Source of the DNA: Rhizaria sp. SCN 62-66
Taxonomy: Eukaryota > Rhizaria, unplaced
Assembly (NCBI GenBank): GCA_001724265.1
Contig: MEDY01000234.1
Span: 1-46,825 of the forward strand
Length of the DNA: 46,825 bases
Reading direction: 5' to 3'
Part shown: one piece after another, positions 22,238 to 34,610 of the stretch
Numbering within the stretch: position 1 is the first letter of the stretch
Layout: every line of letters begins with the position of its first letter
The notes under the pieces: model-generated
The model's database searches: none
Told to the model about the DNA's origin: nothing
The model's input: the letters and a program-made list of their open reading frames with translations, nothing else
Made by a program: the position numbers and the translations under genes

Positions 22238-24634
22238 TTAGTGCGCCGCAGAAGGTCCGCGCAGTGCGGCGGAGGCCTCGTGCATCATCGTGGCCATGGC
22301 GGTGCCGCGGCGCGAGCCCAGCACGGCGGCCACCGAAGCCAGGTCGCTGCCAGGCACGCACGACGTGTCGGTCAGCGCGCCCCCAGCGCCACCGCCAGTG
22401 GAACGCTGGCGCCCGAAGCCGCCGCTGCTGCTCTGGCTGGCCTTAAACGCGGCGGCCGCGGCAGCAGAGGGCGTCGAGGAGGGCGTGGAGCTCGCGCCGT
22501 CGCCACCGCCGCCGCTGCTGACGCCGCCGGAGGTCGTGGGCAGTAAGAACGAGACCGAGACTGACGGCCCCCGCTTGTGCGTGCGCGCCGGCACCTGACG
22601 GTCTGCTGCCGACCCGCCATGCTTAAGCGCGTTCGGGCCGTGGGGGCTCTCGCGGCGCGACGCGGCCGTGCTGCCCGTCGCGCCGCCAGCAGCGCGCGCG
22701 CGGCGGCTCTGAGTCAGCGCGCGCTCGCGGGCGCGCTGGCGGCGTGCGGCTTTGCGGGCCTCATCATCGCCGCCCTCCTTGTCGTCATCGTCGTCGTCCT
22801 CACAGTCGTCGTCGTCGCAGTCGTCGTCGCTCGATGGGCTGTTGTAGTCGGAAACGGAGTCGCCGGAGCCGGGCGCGCCTGACTTGCGCTCACGCTCACG
22901 GCCGCCGCGGCCGCGGTGGGGCTGCGATTTCTGCGGCAGCTGCAGCTGCAGTTGCTGCTGAACATCGCTGCTGCGTTTGCGCTGGTGGTGGCCGTGGTGG
23001 GGCTGATGGTGCCAGTGCGCGGTTTGACTCGCGCTGACGCTGCTGTCTGAGCAGTCGCCGCCGCTGAAGGTGTTTGTGTGGTGGAGGTTGCTGGCGTGCC
23101 GGTTCATCTAATCGTCGCCGCTGTCTCCGTCCAGAATCATGTCCACGATATCGCGATCCTTACTGCCGCCACTGCCGCGGCCACCGCCACCGCCGCCGCC
23201 GCTACTTCTGCTGCCGCCGTTGCCGCCGCCGGCCGTGACTGAGCGGCGGCGGCCCGCGGCGGTGCCTGACCGCGCAGTGAGCAGCAGAGTGGACCCAGCC
23301 GTGGCAGGCGTGACGCGGCGCTGCAGCGCGCCCGAGTGCTGCGCCTGCATCTGCGCGTGTGGCGGCTGCAGGTTGAACATGTTCCCGCCGCCGGCGCCGC
23401 CGTTGCTGCTGCTGCCGGCGCGCGAGAGCGTCGGCGCCGTGTTGCGGTTCGCGCGGACCGACGTGAGGCTCTCTTCGAGGCGGCGGACCTGCGAGCCACC
23501 GACGCCCGAGGCCTTGTAGACGTCGAGACTGCGCGCGAGCGACTTGACCAGGTCCGCGCGCTCCGTCGAGTCAATCTCGCAGTAGACGAACAGGTCGCGG
23601 TGCACGCGGGGGAACTGCTGCAGGAACACGTCCTTGGGCACGCGCGGCCCCGCGGGGGTGCGGCGCACGAGCGAGTCGTAGATGTATTTAAACGCGCAGA
23701 ACACGGCCTCGGCGTGGGACGAGCCCGGGAATTTCTTGCAGCGCTGGCGGTAAGCATAGCGCACGATCTCGACGTCGTTGTACGCGCGGCGCTTGTCGCC
23801 AGCGATGCGGTAGACAATGGCGATGAAGCGCGTGTAGCAATCGACGGCAAGTGCCTTGAGGTCCTGAACGCTGAGCGCGGACCCGTCGGGCTCGTGGCAG
23901 TAGTACGTGAACACGTCCTCGAGGTGGATGGGGTACATGAGCAGCAGCGGATCCGTCCAGTTCTCCGGGAAAGCGTCGAGCGCCGCGATTTGGTCAGGCG
24001 TCAGCGGCACGCTCGCGTCCAGGCCTTCGCTGCTGGCGCCCGCGCTCGCCGCGACCGCGTCGGCAGAGGTGGAGGCCGCGGCGGAGGTGCGGCGGACGGG
24101 CGCGGTGAGGCGGCGGCGTTCGAGCGGCTGCGACGGGTTATAACCAGCGTCGAGCGGGAGACCGAGGATGGAGGCCGCGGTGACGCCCTGAGCGACTGAG
24201 GCCGGGCGCGGGGTCATCTTGCCGTAAAGCAACGCCTCCTCAGGCGTGAGCTGGACCTGCGCAAAGGCAAAAGACATGCCCGCGAGCGGGTCGTCGTCGC
24301 TGTCGATGCCGCCCACACCGCCCATGCTGCCGTGGGAGGGCGGGTGCTCGTCCAAAGAGAACATGTTCCCGCCCGCGCCGCCGCTCGAGGCGCCTGCAGA
24401 GGAGCGAGCGCCCGCGCGGGAGCTCGTGACGCCCGTGGCGCCGGAGCCGGGGGCGCGGGTGTAGCGCGCCGAGAGAAGCATGTTGCGGTTGCGCACGGAC
24501 ATGGTGACGGCAGAGTTGGCGTGAGCGCCGCCGCCTGCGTCCGACTCCGTCAGCTGGGTCGAGCCCTGGCGCACCGGGAGGCGCGAGGAAGGGCCCGGCG
24601 ACGTGTCGGCAACTTGGGACGATCCGCAACCCAT
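22238..24634 (-). CDS. Predicted N-myristoylated protein of unknown family, with in-frame TAG
   Basis: A single exon from ATG 24634 to TAA 22238-22240 encodes 798 residues if the TAG at codon 509 is decoded. The N-terminus MGCGSSQ is a classic N-myristoylation and palmitoylation signal, implying membrane attachment. A folded core (about residues 215-390) contains PENWTDPLLLMYPIHLEDVF, YYCHEPDGSALS, DCYTRFIAIVYR, YAYRQRCKKFPGSSHAEAVF and VHRDLFVYCEIDS. It looks helical and vaguely EF-hand-like, but I cannot name it. The rest is Gly/Ser/Arg low complexity. The part after TAG is Gln/His-, Asp- and Ser-rich, in the same frame with zero gap, as expected for a continuous protein. Under the standard code it would be split into two ORFs touching at TAG-ATG. 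Confidence 0.7.
23108..23110 (-). other. In-frame TAG read as sense (codon 509)
   Basis: Codons read GAC GAT TAG ATG AAC CGG. The open frame continues for a further 289 codons in the same frame and same GC-rich style to TAA. No intron boundary is needed on either side. Confidence 0.8.
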
Positions 24635-25457
24635 TTGTGAGTGAGAACGCGTAAAAGTCCGGCGATGGGGCTGTTCAACTCGAGAACCTGGGTTGAGCTG
24701 GAGGGGTTAGGGCGACAGATGTCGTATCAGAAGCAAGAGTTAGAGGAAATATGTAACGGTTAGTTATGCGACGTGTGCCTTCTGTGTCGAAACACCAAGA
24801 AGTAATTGAATCAAGGGTCATGTCTGGCGTGAAGTCGAGGAGAATGCAACTTGTGAAGATCGTCTTGGTTGATCGAGGATCATTTCACGCCATTATGGAA
24901 GACCCAAGTCATCGCAATGAAGCTAGAAATTAACAATAATATAGTTAAAAATGTGGCTCATCCCAGAAAATGAATGGCAGTCCAAAGCAACAGTCCCGTG
25001 ATGCGAGTGAACACTCTTTTGGATTCTTGTCACATGCTTCGCTCTGTAACTGCCGGCAATTTTTCGCGAACCGCGCCTCATGATTTTCGATCGAGCTCCT
25101 CTCGACACTCTGCAATGCTTTCACATATCAAGGTGTTTCGCGGCTGGAACGTCCTGTTTGCATTGTCCAATTGAAACCTTCGACGATTCACGCACTTTTT
25201 ATAGCTGTGCTTCTCTTATTGTTTGCTCTGTCGGTTTCTATCTCTCTTTCAGACCCGTTTTAGGGACGCTTTCGCCACTCTCGACTGCTGGCCCACCTGA
25301 GAACCTATCATCGCCTGGACGGGTTGCATAACCGAACCCGTTTTTTGGCATACACGCACTTGACGTCTGTACTGCTCTTTTGCTTACTTTGGCGCAGTTT
25401 TTGTCTTGCCAGCCGTCTCAGCCCCGCCGGCAGCGCCGCCCGCCCGCTCCCCCGAGC
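24635..25457. promoter_or_regulatory. Divergent intergenic region
   Basis: This is the region between the myristoylated-protein gene (-) and the giant low-complexity gene (+). AT-rich sequence gives way near 25230 to pyrimidine-rich sequence with acceptor-like sites (TCTCTTTCAG near 25250, TGGCGCAG near 25398). These suggest a spliced 5' UTR or an undetected first exon for the giant gene. No promoter motif can be defended. Confidence 0.4.
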
Positions 25458-28400
25458 ATGAGCCTCAGCAGCGCCAGCACCAGGGCGGCCGCCTCGGCTC
25501 GCCCCGGCGCGGCCGCTGCGCGTGCCCCGGGCGCCCATGACGACGACGACGACGCCGAGTTTGCGCTGGACGACTTTGACTTTGACGTGGGGCCGCTGCT
25601 CTCCCCGCAGCCTGTCTCCAAGACAGGCAAGAAGTCCTTCGTACTCCCCAGCGACACGTCCCCGTCATCGGACAACAGCCCTGGCGTTGCTGCTGCTCCT
25701 GCTCCTGCTCCTGCTGCTGCTGCTACGGGCGAGTTGTCGCCGCTGTCCCGCGCCGGACACGACCCCTTTGACCTGGGCGCGCTCGACGACGACTTCAACG
25801 CCCCCGCCAAGCCCCCAACATTCTCCCCCACCAACACCACCACTGCATCATATGTCTCTGCGTCATCGCCCTCGACTAGAGCCGCACCGGCCTCCCCATC
25901 GCCCTCGGCACTGTCGCTGTCGCTGGGGTTGTCCGCGTCGGCCGTCGCCGAGGCCCGCGCGCGCCGCGCCGCGCTGTACGAGCGCCTGGCTCCTGCGTCC
26001 CAGCTGACGCAGAGGCTGCACGCCGCTGAGCTCATGGACCTCGACTTCCTCGCCGTCGTCGCGGAGCAAGACGAGCGCGCGCGTAGACACCACGCCGCGC
26101 TCATTGCGCACTCTGACGCCAAGATCGCCGCCGGAGACGTCACGCCCCCCGCAACGCCCCCCGCAACTCCTCCGCCGACGATGCCGCCTGACGACAACGG
26201 CGACGCAGATGCAGATGACGCAAAGCAGCACCACGCTGGGGAAACCACAGCGGGGAGCGCGCCGGAACACGTGACCCGCGCGCCCCCCCGCGCGTACCAC
26301 GCGGTGACCGTGAGCAGCCTGCTCAACGCGGAGCTGCCGCGCGCCAACACGGGCGCCGGCCGCGCCCGCGCCACCGCGCTCGCCGCCTGCGCCCGCTCTG
26401 CTGCCAGCGCTGCGGCCGACGGGAGCGCTCCCACGAGCGCGAGCGCGACTAGTCCGAGCTCTGCCACCGGCGCCGCCGCCGCCGCTAGCGGCGCTAGAGG
26501 TGCTGGAGGTGCGGGAGCTGACCCTGAGACGGTCGCGCGGGTGGCCGTGGCTGCCACGGCGGCGGCGGCGGCGGTGCGGAAGAAGAGCGCACTTGTCGTG
26601 ACCCGCGAAAACGTCGACAACGACATCTGGACACAGGCACTCTCCCGCCGCCTTAATAACGGCGCCAATGACGCCAATCCCGTCAACCCCGTCACAAGTG
26701 CGACTTCTGCTGCTGCTGCCGACTCAGCGACTGCGGGGGCCCCGCTCCCGCGGCCGCTGGCGTGCCCCGACCTGAAGCCCTTGCTGCCTCTCGCCCTGCG
26801 CTCCCCGCCGCCGCCGCCCGAGACCGCAGGCGCCCCCGCGACGCTGACGCTGAGCTCCGAAGTGCGCTTCCGGTTCAAGCGAGTGGCGCACGGGCGACGC
26901 GTGCGCTGGGCCGACGCGCCTCCGCCCGAGCAGCTGACGATGACCGACGAGGACTGGCAGCCCGCGCTGCGGCGCGCGCGCGAGAGGGCCGAAAAAAACG
27001 CCAAGCGCGCGGAGAAGGCGGCTGCCAAGGAGCAGCGCAAGGCAGCGAAGAAGCTCGCCAAAATCATCGGCACTGTCGGCGGCGTTGTCGGCAAATCTGT
27101 TGGCGATGCCGCGTCTGCTACTGCCACTGCTGCTGCTGTTGCTGCTGCTGCTAGCGCTGCTGAGGCCGCAGAAGGCGATGCTGCTGCGACCGAATCTAAG
27201 GTTGCTGTGGCAGAGACCAGCGCAGAGACTGAGACAGAGACCAAGGCTGATGCCAAGGCGGCGACTCAGGCGGCGACTGCTGCTGTGTCTGCGCCCCTGC
27301 CGGCGCTTGCGTCACCAGTCTCAGCGCCGGTTGTCGCGATCGTGCCCGCCGCCGTCGCCGCCGCTGCCGCGCCCTCTGTCACAGCCACTGCCACTGCCAC
27401 TGCCGCTGCCGCTGCGAGCGCCGCTGCTAGCGCGAGTGCGGATGCGGGTGCGACTAGACCTGCCATGCGCGGTATCGTCCTCCCCGCGCCCCTGAGCACT
27501 GCCACAGCAACGGCGTCGTCCTTGTCGTCCGCCGCGCTCAGAGCCGAGACTGGCCGTGAGGCGTCGGTCCGCGCGGCGCTCGAGAGCGCGCTGGCGGCCG
27601 GGGCGGCCGGGGACAGCTTCGGCCCGCACCGGGACGCCGCGGCGCGCAGAGAGGCCGTGTGCAGAGAGGCCGCCCTCAGAGAAGCCACCCTCAGAGAGGC
27701 AGCGCGGCTCCGCGTCACCGAGCAGCAGCGGCAGCAGATGCGGGAGGCCGGGCGCAGGGCCACCTCGGTCGCGGACCTGCAGCGGCGCGCGGAGGCCGGC
27801 GAAGACGACGAGGACGAGGATGAGGACGGAGATGGAGGGTTCAGACTGCACTTTGCCGGCAACGGCGCGAACAGCAGCAGCGACGACGATAACGGCGACG
27901 GCAATGATATGAAGCGCCCCGTTGCCAGCAAGCAGTCCGCCGCTCTGAACCCCCCCACGAAGCCTCTTGCGGCCGCGTCTGCCACCGCTGCGGCTGCAGC
28001 TGTAGCGCCTCAAACCCCGACGAAGCCCGCCGCTGCCACTGCCACCGCTGCTGCTGTCGCCGCCGCGGCAGCCGCGCCCCGGTCGACCGCCGCCCCGCCA
28101 CAGCTCTCGCTGATGTTCCCCGGCGCCGCCGCCGCTGCCGCCGCCGTGGCCGCTGCCTCCGGCCTCCCCCCACCGCGCGACGACGCGCTCTCCCCGCGCC
28201 GCACCGCCCCCGCTGCCCCCGCAGCCGCCGCTGCGGCTGTGGCGGCGGTGTCGTCGCTCGCGGGCGGAGCTCCGGCTGCGCGCGGGGGCGGGCAATGGCG
28301 CGCGCAGGGGGCCGCGCTGGAGCAGACGTTTGAGCAGCTCTCGCTCGAGATCGCAGCCAGCAAGCCCACCGCCGCCGATAACTGCAACAACAACAGCAAC

Positions 28401-31400
28401 AAGCCCGCCGCTGCCACAGCGACTGCTGTCACGGCCACTACGATGGCTGTGGCGCGCGCTGCCGTTGTCGCTGCGGCGAAGGTGCGGACCACCAACGCCG
28501 TGACGCTGACGCAGATGCAAGACGCGTGGCTCGCGCAGCCCAACAGCCAAGAGCCAGACACCGCGGACGACAGCGACGACGACGACGACGGGGTGACGCG
28601 TGTGCGCATCGTCGTCAGCGACAGTGATGACGACTGCGACGACGACGCGCGCGCCCCCGCGCCTGCGTCCGTCTCCGCTGCCTCTGTAGCTGCCACCTCG
28701 GGGACCGCGCCTGCGATGCCAGCTGCAGTGCCGACGACGACTGTGTCCGGGTTCGCAGTGGCCGGCTCCATCACACCGTCACAGACTCACGCTCCCACTC
28801 AGACGCAGACGCAGACACAGACTCAGCCCCGTATGCTAACGCGCGATACTGCCACAGCCACCCCTACCACAGCTGTCTCGACTGCTGCTGCGACGCGTCG
28901 CTCGCCGCCGCAGCCGCAGGCGCAGTCGCAATCTCGCAGCGCGCCCTCTGCCGCAGCCGCAGCAGCAGCGACTGCAGCCGCTGCGGCGTCAAAGCGCCTC
29001 AGTGGCGGCGGTGGCGGCGGGCTGCCCGGTCGCCCGCAATCCCCGGTGGGGCGCGCGCGCTCCCCGGTGCCGCGGCCTCAGTCGCCCTCCGCCGGCCGCC
29101 GCCTTGCCACCAGTGGCCCACCTGCCACTGCGGCGTCGGCTGCGGCCGTGCGTGGCCGCGTCGCCAGTCCCGGTCGCAGCGGCGCTGGCGGCGGCGGCGG
29201 CGGTGTCAGCGCATGTGGCGGCGGTGTGCGTGTGGGCAGTCCGTCCCGGTTCGCCAGTCCGGCGCGGCAGCGCAGTGCGCGTGCGTCGCGCGTTGCCACC
29301 ATCCACATGGGTTCCGATGACGATGACGACGACGACGACGATGCTGATGATGTCAATGACGGCGGCAATGTTGATGGCAACGGTCAAGAGCAGCCCGTGG
29401 CTGCCGCGGGTCGTGGCGCGAAGACCGGCGCTGGTCCCGGTCCGCGCCCGTCGAGCCCGCGCCCGCTGAGCCCGCGCACCCGCAACTCGGCGTCGGTCAC
29501 CGTGCCCGCTCTGGCGCGCACCGGCAGCAACCGTGCCACGGCCGCAGCCGCAGCCGCAGCCGCTGCTCCTGTCGCCGCTGTCACTGCTTCCGCGCCCGTG
29601 TCTGAGCCCGTGCCCGCGTCGGCCGAAGCTGCAACTGTGAATGTGGCTGCGACGACTGCGACGGCTGCGACGGCTGCGGCCGTTGCGACGGTGTCCACAG
29701 CGAGTGCGGCCGCGGTTCCTGCGGCAGCGCCTCTGGCCTCCCGCGCGGCCGCGACTGTGCGTGACGCCGTGCCCGGCGAGTCCGACAACACTCTCGCCAC
29801 AGCCAGCGAGTCGGGTGTGCAGTCGCAGTCTGTGCTTGACTCGGCGACGCATTCGGGCGCGACTGTGGAGGTCGACACAACGCCGCAGCGCCGAAACGCT
29901 GCTGTTGCTGCTGCTGCTGCTGTCGCGCGCCCCGCCACTGCCACCGCGACGGGCGCCGCCCCCATGTCCCCCCACCAACAGCGCCCGCAGCAGCGGCCGG
30001 CAGCCGCCGTGCCTGCTGCGGGCACTGTGGGCAAGACGACAACACCCGCCCGCTCCTCCACGCAGCGCCTCGCGCGGCCCTCCTCCGCCGCAGCCACAGC
30101 GGCAGCGACAGCTTCGGCCAACGCCACCGCGTTCACAGCGGCGACGGCTGGCGCATCCCCATCCCCGACCGCTGCCACCGCAGGTCCCGCAGGCTCCCCT
30201 AGCGCGCGCAGCCCCACCGGTGCAACGGGCGGCGGCGGCGGCGGCGGTGGTGGGACAACCGTGGACACGCTGAGCGGGACATCTGCGGTGCACCAGGAGT
30301 TCCTCCGCCGGCTCCGCGCGCGCAAGGCCGAGGAGCGCGAACGAGCCCTCGCGCGCGCTGCGGCGGCCGCGGCGGCGGCGGTTGGTGGCGCCGCCACGGA
30401 CGCCAACGCTATGAGTGTGCATCACGTTGGCGGTGATGCGTCGTCGTCGTTTGCGACTATGACAACTGCGACGCCCGTTGCAGCGCACACGACCGCTACT
30501 CTCAGCTCGCCCTCGCACGCACACGCGCATGCGGCGAACAGCAGTATGGCTGCGACGGCGAATGCTGCGAGCGCGATGCCGCTGACGCGCACGCCCGCCG
30601 CGGCCGCCGCCGTCGTGGCCGCGACCGCTGCTGCCGTCGTCCGCGCCGCCGCCGCCGTCGCCGTCGCCGTTAAGGGCCTCGCGCGCGCGGACGCGCTGGT
30701 GCGCGGCGACGCCCGGTTCGAGCCGCTGCGGCTGGCGCGCGCAGCGCAGCTGGCGCAGGACCAGAACCAGCTCGCGCACGCGCAGGCGCAGGCCGCGCAG
30801 GCGCAGGCGCACCTCGCGCAGCTGCAGGCGCAGGCTAGTCTGGTGCAACGCAAGGCCACCGCTGCCGCGACAGCCGCAGCGATGACTGCGGCGGCGGCTA
30901 CAGCGGCGGCGCAGGCGCAGGTGGCTGCGGATCCCAGTCAGCTGCACGGTCAAATGCAGGCGCAACTGCGCTTGGGACGGGCCACACAGGCTGGCGGCGG
31001 CGGGGCCCCCGTGAGCCCACGCGCTGGCAGCGCCAGCGGCAGCTCCAGCGCGAGCTCCAGCGCCAGCAGTAGCGCGAACACGAGCCCCAGCGCCAGCTTC
31101 GGGGGGCCTGGCTCTGAAGCCGACGTCTCGCGCACTGCTGCAACAACAACCACATCCGCCCGCGGCGCCCCCAGTCCCGGGGGTCTCGGTGGCCACGGTG
31201 CGGCGGCGACGGCGGCGGCGCAGCGCAGTGGATCTTTCGGTCCCAAGGGCTGGACGCCGCCAGTCGGCAAAGACGCCGCCGCCGCGCGCGGCGAGCGGAC
31301 CCCCACTGTGACTGCGCGCATGCAGCAGTCTAACCCGGGGGCCGCGAGCCAGAGCCAGAGCCAGAGCCGGGGTGCGGCGGCACGTGACCGCAGCAACAAC

Positions 31401-32623
31401 TCTACAACTGCGACCCCCCTGCGCACCCGCACTCCCACTCGCACCGCCACTGCCACTGCCCCTGCGGCTGCGGCTGCGGCCGTGGCCACCCCGTCTGCTG
31501 TGCAGTCAAGTGCAAACGCTGCGCTCACGAGCCACGCAGGCCGCACGCCGATGCGCCGCCCCGCCACCGCCACCGCAGCCGCCGCAGCTGCCGCTGCCGC
31601 GGCTTCCACAACATCGGTCACGTTTCTTTCGACTGCGACTGCCGCGGCCAGTGCGACCCCCGGGCACTCGCGGCGGCCCTCAGCAGGCGGCGCGGGCTCC
31701 GGGGCCGCCGCCGTCGCCCCCGCCGCTGCGGGCGTCTCTAGCACCCGCAGTCTCGCCCATGGTAACGCGTATACCCACGGTTACGGTCGTGCTGCGGTGG
31801 AGACGCGGCTTAACTTCTCGCCCGACTCCGAGGCCGAGACTGCCGAGACCGCTGAGACTGCCGAAACCGCCGCCGCGCACCGCGCCCGCAGCAGACGCGA
31901 GGAGCAGACCCCCCGTGTCGTCACGGTCACCGCGGCACCGGTAACGCCCAACGCTGCGGTGCGATCGCCAGTGCCAGCGCCAGGAACACCGGGAACGCCG
32001 TCGTCGTCGTCGTCGCGAGATGTGATCGAGTCGCCGCACTCTGCGCTGCGCGGTGCCGCGTGCCCCGCCACGCCCTCGCGTCTCTTCTTCACTCACGCCG
32101 CCCCCAGCAACAACCATGGCGACCATCACGACAACGTCGCTGGTAAAGCGCCGGTCGCGGATGATGCTGATGCCGTGCATGAGCCGCACGCTGCGCACAG
32201 TGGTTATGCGTCTGCGCACAGTGGCGCCGCGCAGTCGTCCGTGAAGAACCCCTCTGCGGCCGCCAGTGACAGAGAGAAACCCCACGCCGGCGCTGTTGAC
32301 GCGCACTGCGCGCTGGCCGCTGTGTCCGGCTCTCTTGTCAGCGGTTTACGCGGTGGGAGCGCTGTCGCCGGTCACAGTGCGTGCGTGTCGGTCGGCGGCG
32401 GCTCACTCGCGGGCTCCTGCGCCGCCCCGCCGTCGCCGCTGCACGTGTCGGTGGACTCTATGCTGCCGGAGGGCGAGGCGCGAATCACTGCGCTCGCGCA
32501 GCGCATGGCGGCGCGGGAAGCGGCGCGCAAGCGCGGCGCGGTGCCGGCGCCCGCCACGGCCACGTCGGCGAATGAGCGCGCCGTCGCGCAGGCGCGCACT
32601 CTCGCGCTCGCGCTCGCACAACA

Positions 32624-32654
<31 letters not shown>

Positions 32655-34610
32655 GCCAAGCAAAAGCAGCTGCAACAGCAACAGCAACAACAGCAGCAAA
32701 AGCAGCAACAACAAGAGATGAAGCAACAGCAGGATAGTGCTGCGGCGACCGCGACTCCTGCGAAGCGTACTGCGACAACGCCATAGCAGCAACGCCCTCA
32801 GTCAGCCGTTGTCGCAACCGCTAACGCCACTGCGACTGGGACCGCTACATTGATTGCGAATGTGACGAGCGCTGCAGCTTCGCCGCAGGCCAAGTAGTCG
32901 CTTGGCCTCCCGTTGTCAATGGCAGAAAACGCGAACCTTGTGGCTGTGCCGTCTCCCGCCCCAGTGTCCGTGACGGTGAACGTTCACGACGACGATGACG
33001 ACGACAATGACGACGATTATGATGAACACGGTGACAACGACGACGCCAAGCCCTCGGCTGCCACTGCCGCCGCCGCTGTCACCGCCGCAGCTTCGAATGC
33101 GGCGCTTGTCTCAACCCCCGGCAAGCCCCCGCGGCCTCAGCCCTCCGCCTCCGCCGCGGCTGCCACTGCTGCTGCTGCTGCAACGGCGACGACGACGACG
33201 ACTACGACTGCGGCTTCACTGGTGCCCCCGCCGGCGCGCGCGTCGCTGATGCCGCGGCAGTCCCCCGTCTTTATCCCCGCGGCGTCGCCGTTCTTGCCCT
33301 CGACGCCCACCGCCGCCGCCTCCGCAGCAGCTGCCTCTGCCGCAGCCGCCGCGGCCGCAGGCGGGGACTCGGCGCCCCACACGCCTCTGACAGGCGCGAT
33401 GGCGGGCGCGTCGCCGGGACACATGGCGCTGGATCACAGCGGAACACACGGTCCTCACGGTACACGTGGGACCCATGGGGGCGCAGGTGACGCGAGGGCG
33501 CAGCAGGCGCGCGCGCGGTTGTTGTCGGCCACTGCGGCCGCGACCGCCGCCGCCGTCGCCGCTGCCGCCGCCACCTGGAACGCCACCACATTGTCGCCCG
33601 CGAACGGCGGTGTCGGTGGCTCTGGCGCTTCAAACGTGAGCTCAGTAGCCCCAGGCTCGCCCGCCGCGGCGGCCTCTGCGGCCGCCGCGGCGGCCGCGGC
33701 GCTGCTGGCCCCGCCGCCGCCGCCGACGCCGACGCGCGCGCTCGTCGTCAGCACGCCCAAGGGCGTCGTCGCCGGCGGCGGAACCACGACGTCCTTCACG
33801 TTTGCGTACATCCCGCGCCGCAACCTCGCGCCGCCGCTCTCCATCAACGGCAGCAGCGGTGGCGGTGGCAGTAGCGGAGCTAAGCGGTCTCCGCGCCTCA
33901 AGCCGCAGCAAGCCAACGGCGCAGGCACGAGTACCGCCGCGGGTGGCACGGGCACTGGTGCCGCCGCGGGTTCCTCGGGTTCCGGTACACGTGGTGGCGG
34001 GGGGCAGACGCGCGCTGCAGGGGACCGTTCCCCGCGCGCGTCGCCGCGTGGGTCGCCTCGTGGGTCCCCGCGGGGCTCGCCCCGTGACAGATCAAGCAGT
34101 AGCGCGCATAGCAACAACAACAACAACAGCAGCAACAACAGCAACATGAGGCCGTCGCCGTCGATGCTGTGTGGACACGCACAGCACGCGCCGGGGCCGC
34201 TGTCCCTGGGCGACGGCTCCGCGGCCTCAACCCCACGGTCCACGCCCACCGCCACGGGCAACGGCAGCGGCTACAGCTACGGCTATAGCGGTGGCTCTGA
34301 GAGCGACTCCTCAGCCGGCGGCGGCGGCATGGGCGGCGGCGGCGGCGGCGGCGGCGGGGGTGGCGGGGCGGCTGTGGTGTTGGCGGACCCCGTGGCCACG
34401 CTGCCGCCCGCGCTGGCCGCGAGTCTGGCATCCGCGCGCTGGGCGGGCAACGTGCCCGTGGCCATGACCGCGGGCGCGCGCGCGCGGGCCACGGGCACCG
34501 CGGTTACCGGCGGGTCCCCCACGGCCTCGCCCTGGGCCGGCGCAAACGCGGGCAACGACGATAGCGCGAGCGAGCACGAGACGGGGGGGGAGTTCTCGCT
34601 CGGCGACTGA
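25458..34610 (+). CDS. Giant low-complexity protein (3,050 residues) with two in-frame TAGs
   Basis: One continuous frame from ATG 25458 to TGA 34608-34610 is interrupted only by TAG at 32784 and 32895 (codons 2443 and 2480). The product is mostly Ala, Ser, Pro, Thr and Gly, with Asp runs, Gln runs and Ser-Pro/Arg motifs such as SPRASPRGSPRGSPR. A charged helical piece (about residues 500-545, with KRAEKAAAKEQRKAAKK) and short Arg/Glu/Ala helices (near RARKAEERERAL) may form coiled coils. No catalytic domain, signal peptide or membrane helix is visible. The style suggests an intrinsically disordered phosphoprotein, perhaps nuclear or cytoskeletal; that is inference. The 37 codons between the two TAGs and the roughly 570 after them keep the same composition. 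An unseen 5' exon is possible. Confidence 0.65.
32618..32735 (+). repeat. CAG/CAA tract encoding poly-Gln
   Basis: A long run of CAG and CAA codons with scattered AAG/AAA/CTG lies about 50 bases upstream of the first in-frame TAG of the giant gene. That TAG is itself followed by CAG CAA. Confidence 0.9.
32784..32786 (+). other. In-frame TAG heading a Gln run (codon 2443)
   Basis: Codons read ACG CCA TAG CAG CAA CGC CCT CAG. TAG differs from CAG by one C-to-T transition and is followed by two Gln codons in a Gln-rich region, which favours Gln as the meaning. The frame stays open beyond it. Confidence 0.8.
32895..32897 (+). other. In-frame TAG (codon 2480)
   Basis: Codons read CAG GCC AAG TAG TCG CTT GGC. 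It lies exactly 37 codons after the previous TAG in the same frame and is followed by about 570 open codons of matching style. An alternative is a new gene starting at ATG 32919, but no intergenic sequence separates them. Confidence 0.75.

Noticed and set aside
32898-34610. A separate gene starting at ATG 32919 after the second TAG.
   Set aside because: There is no intergenic DNA, promoter or 3' UTR before it; the frame and composition continue from upstream, so one gene with TAG as sense is simpler.
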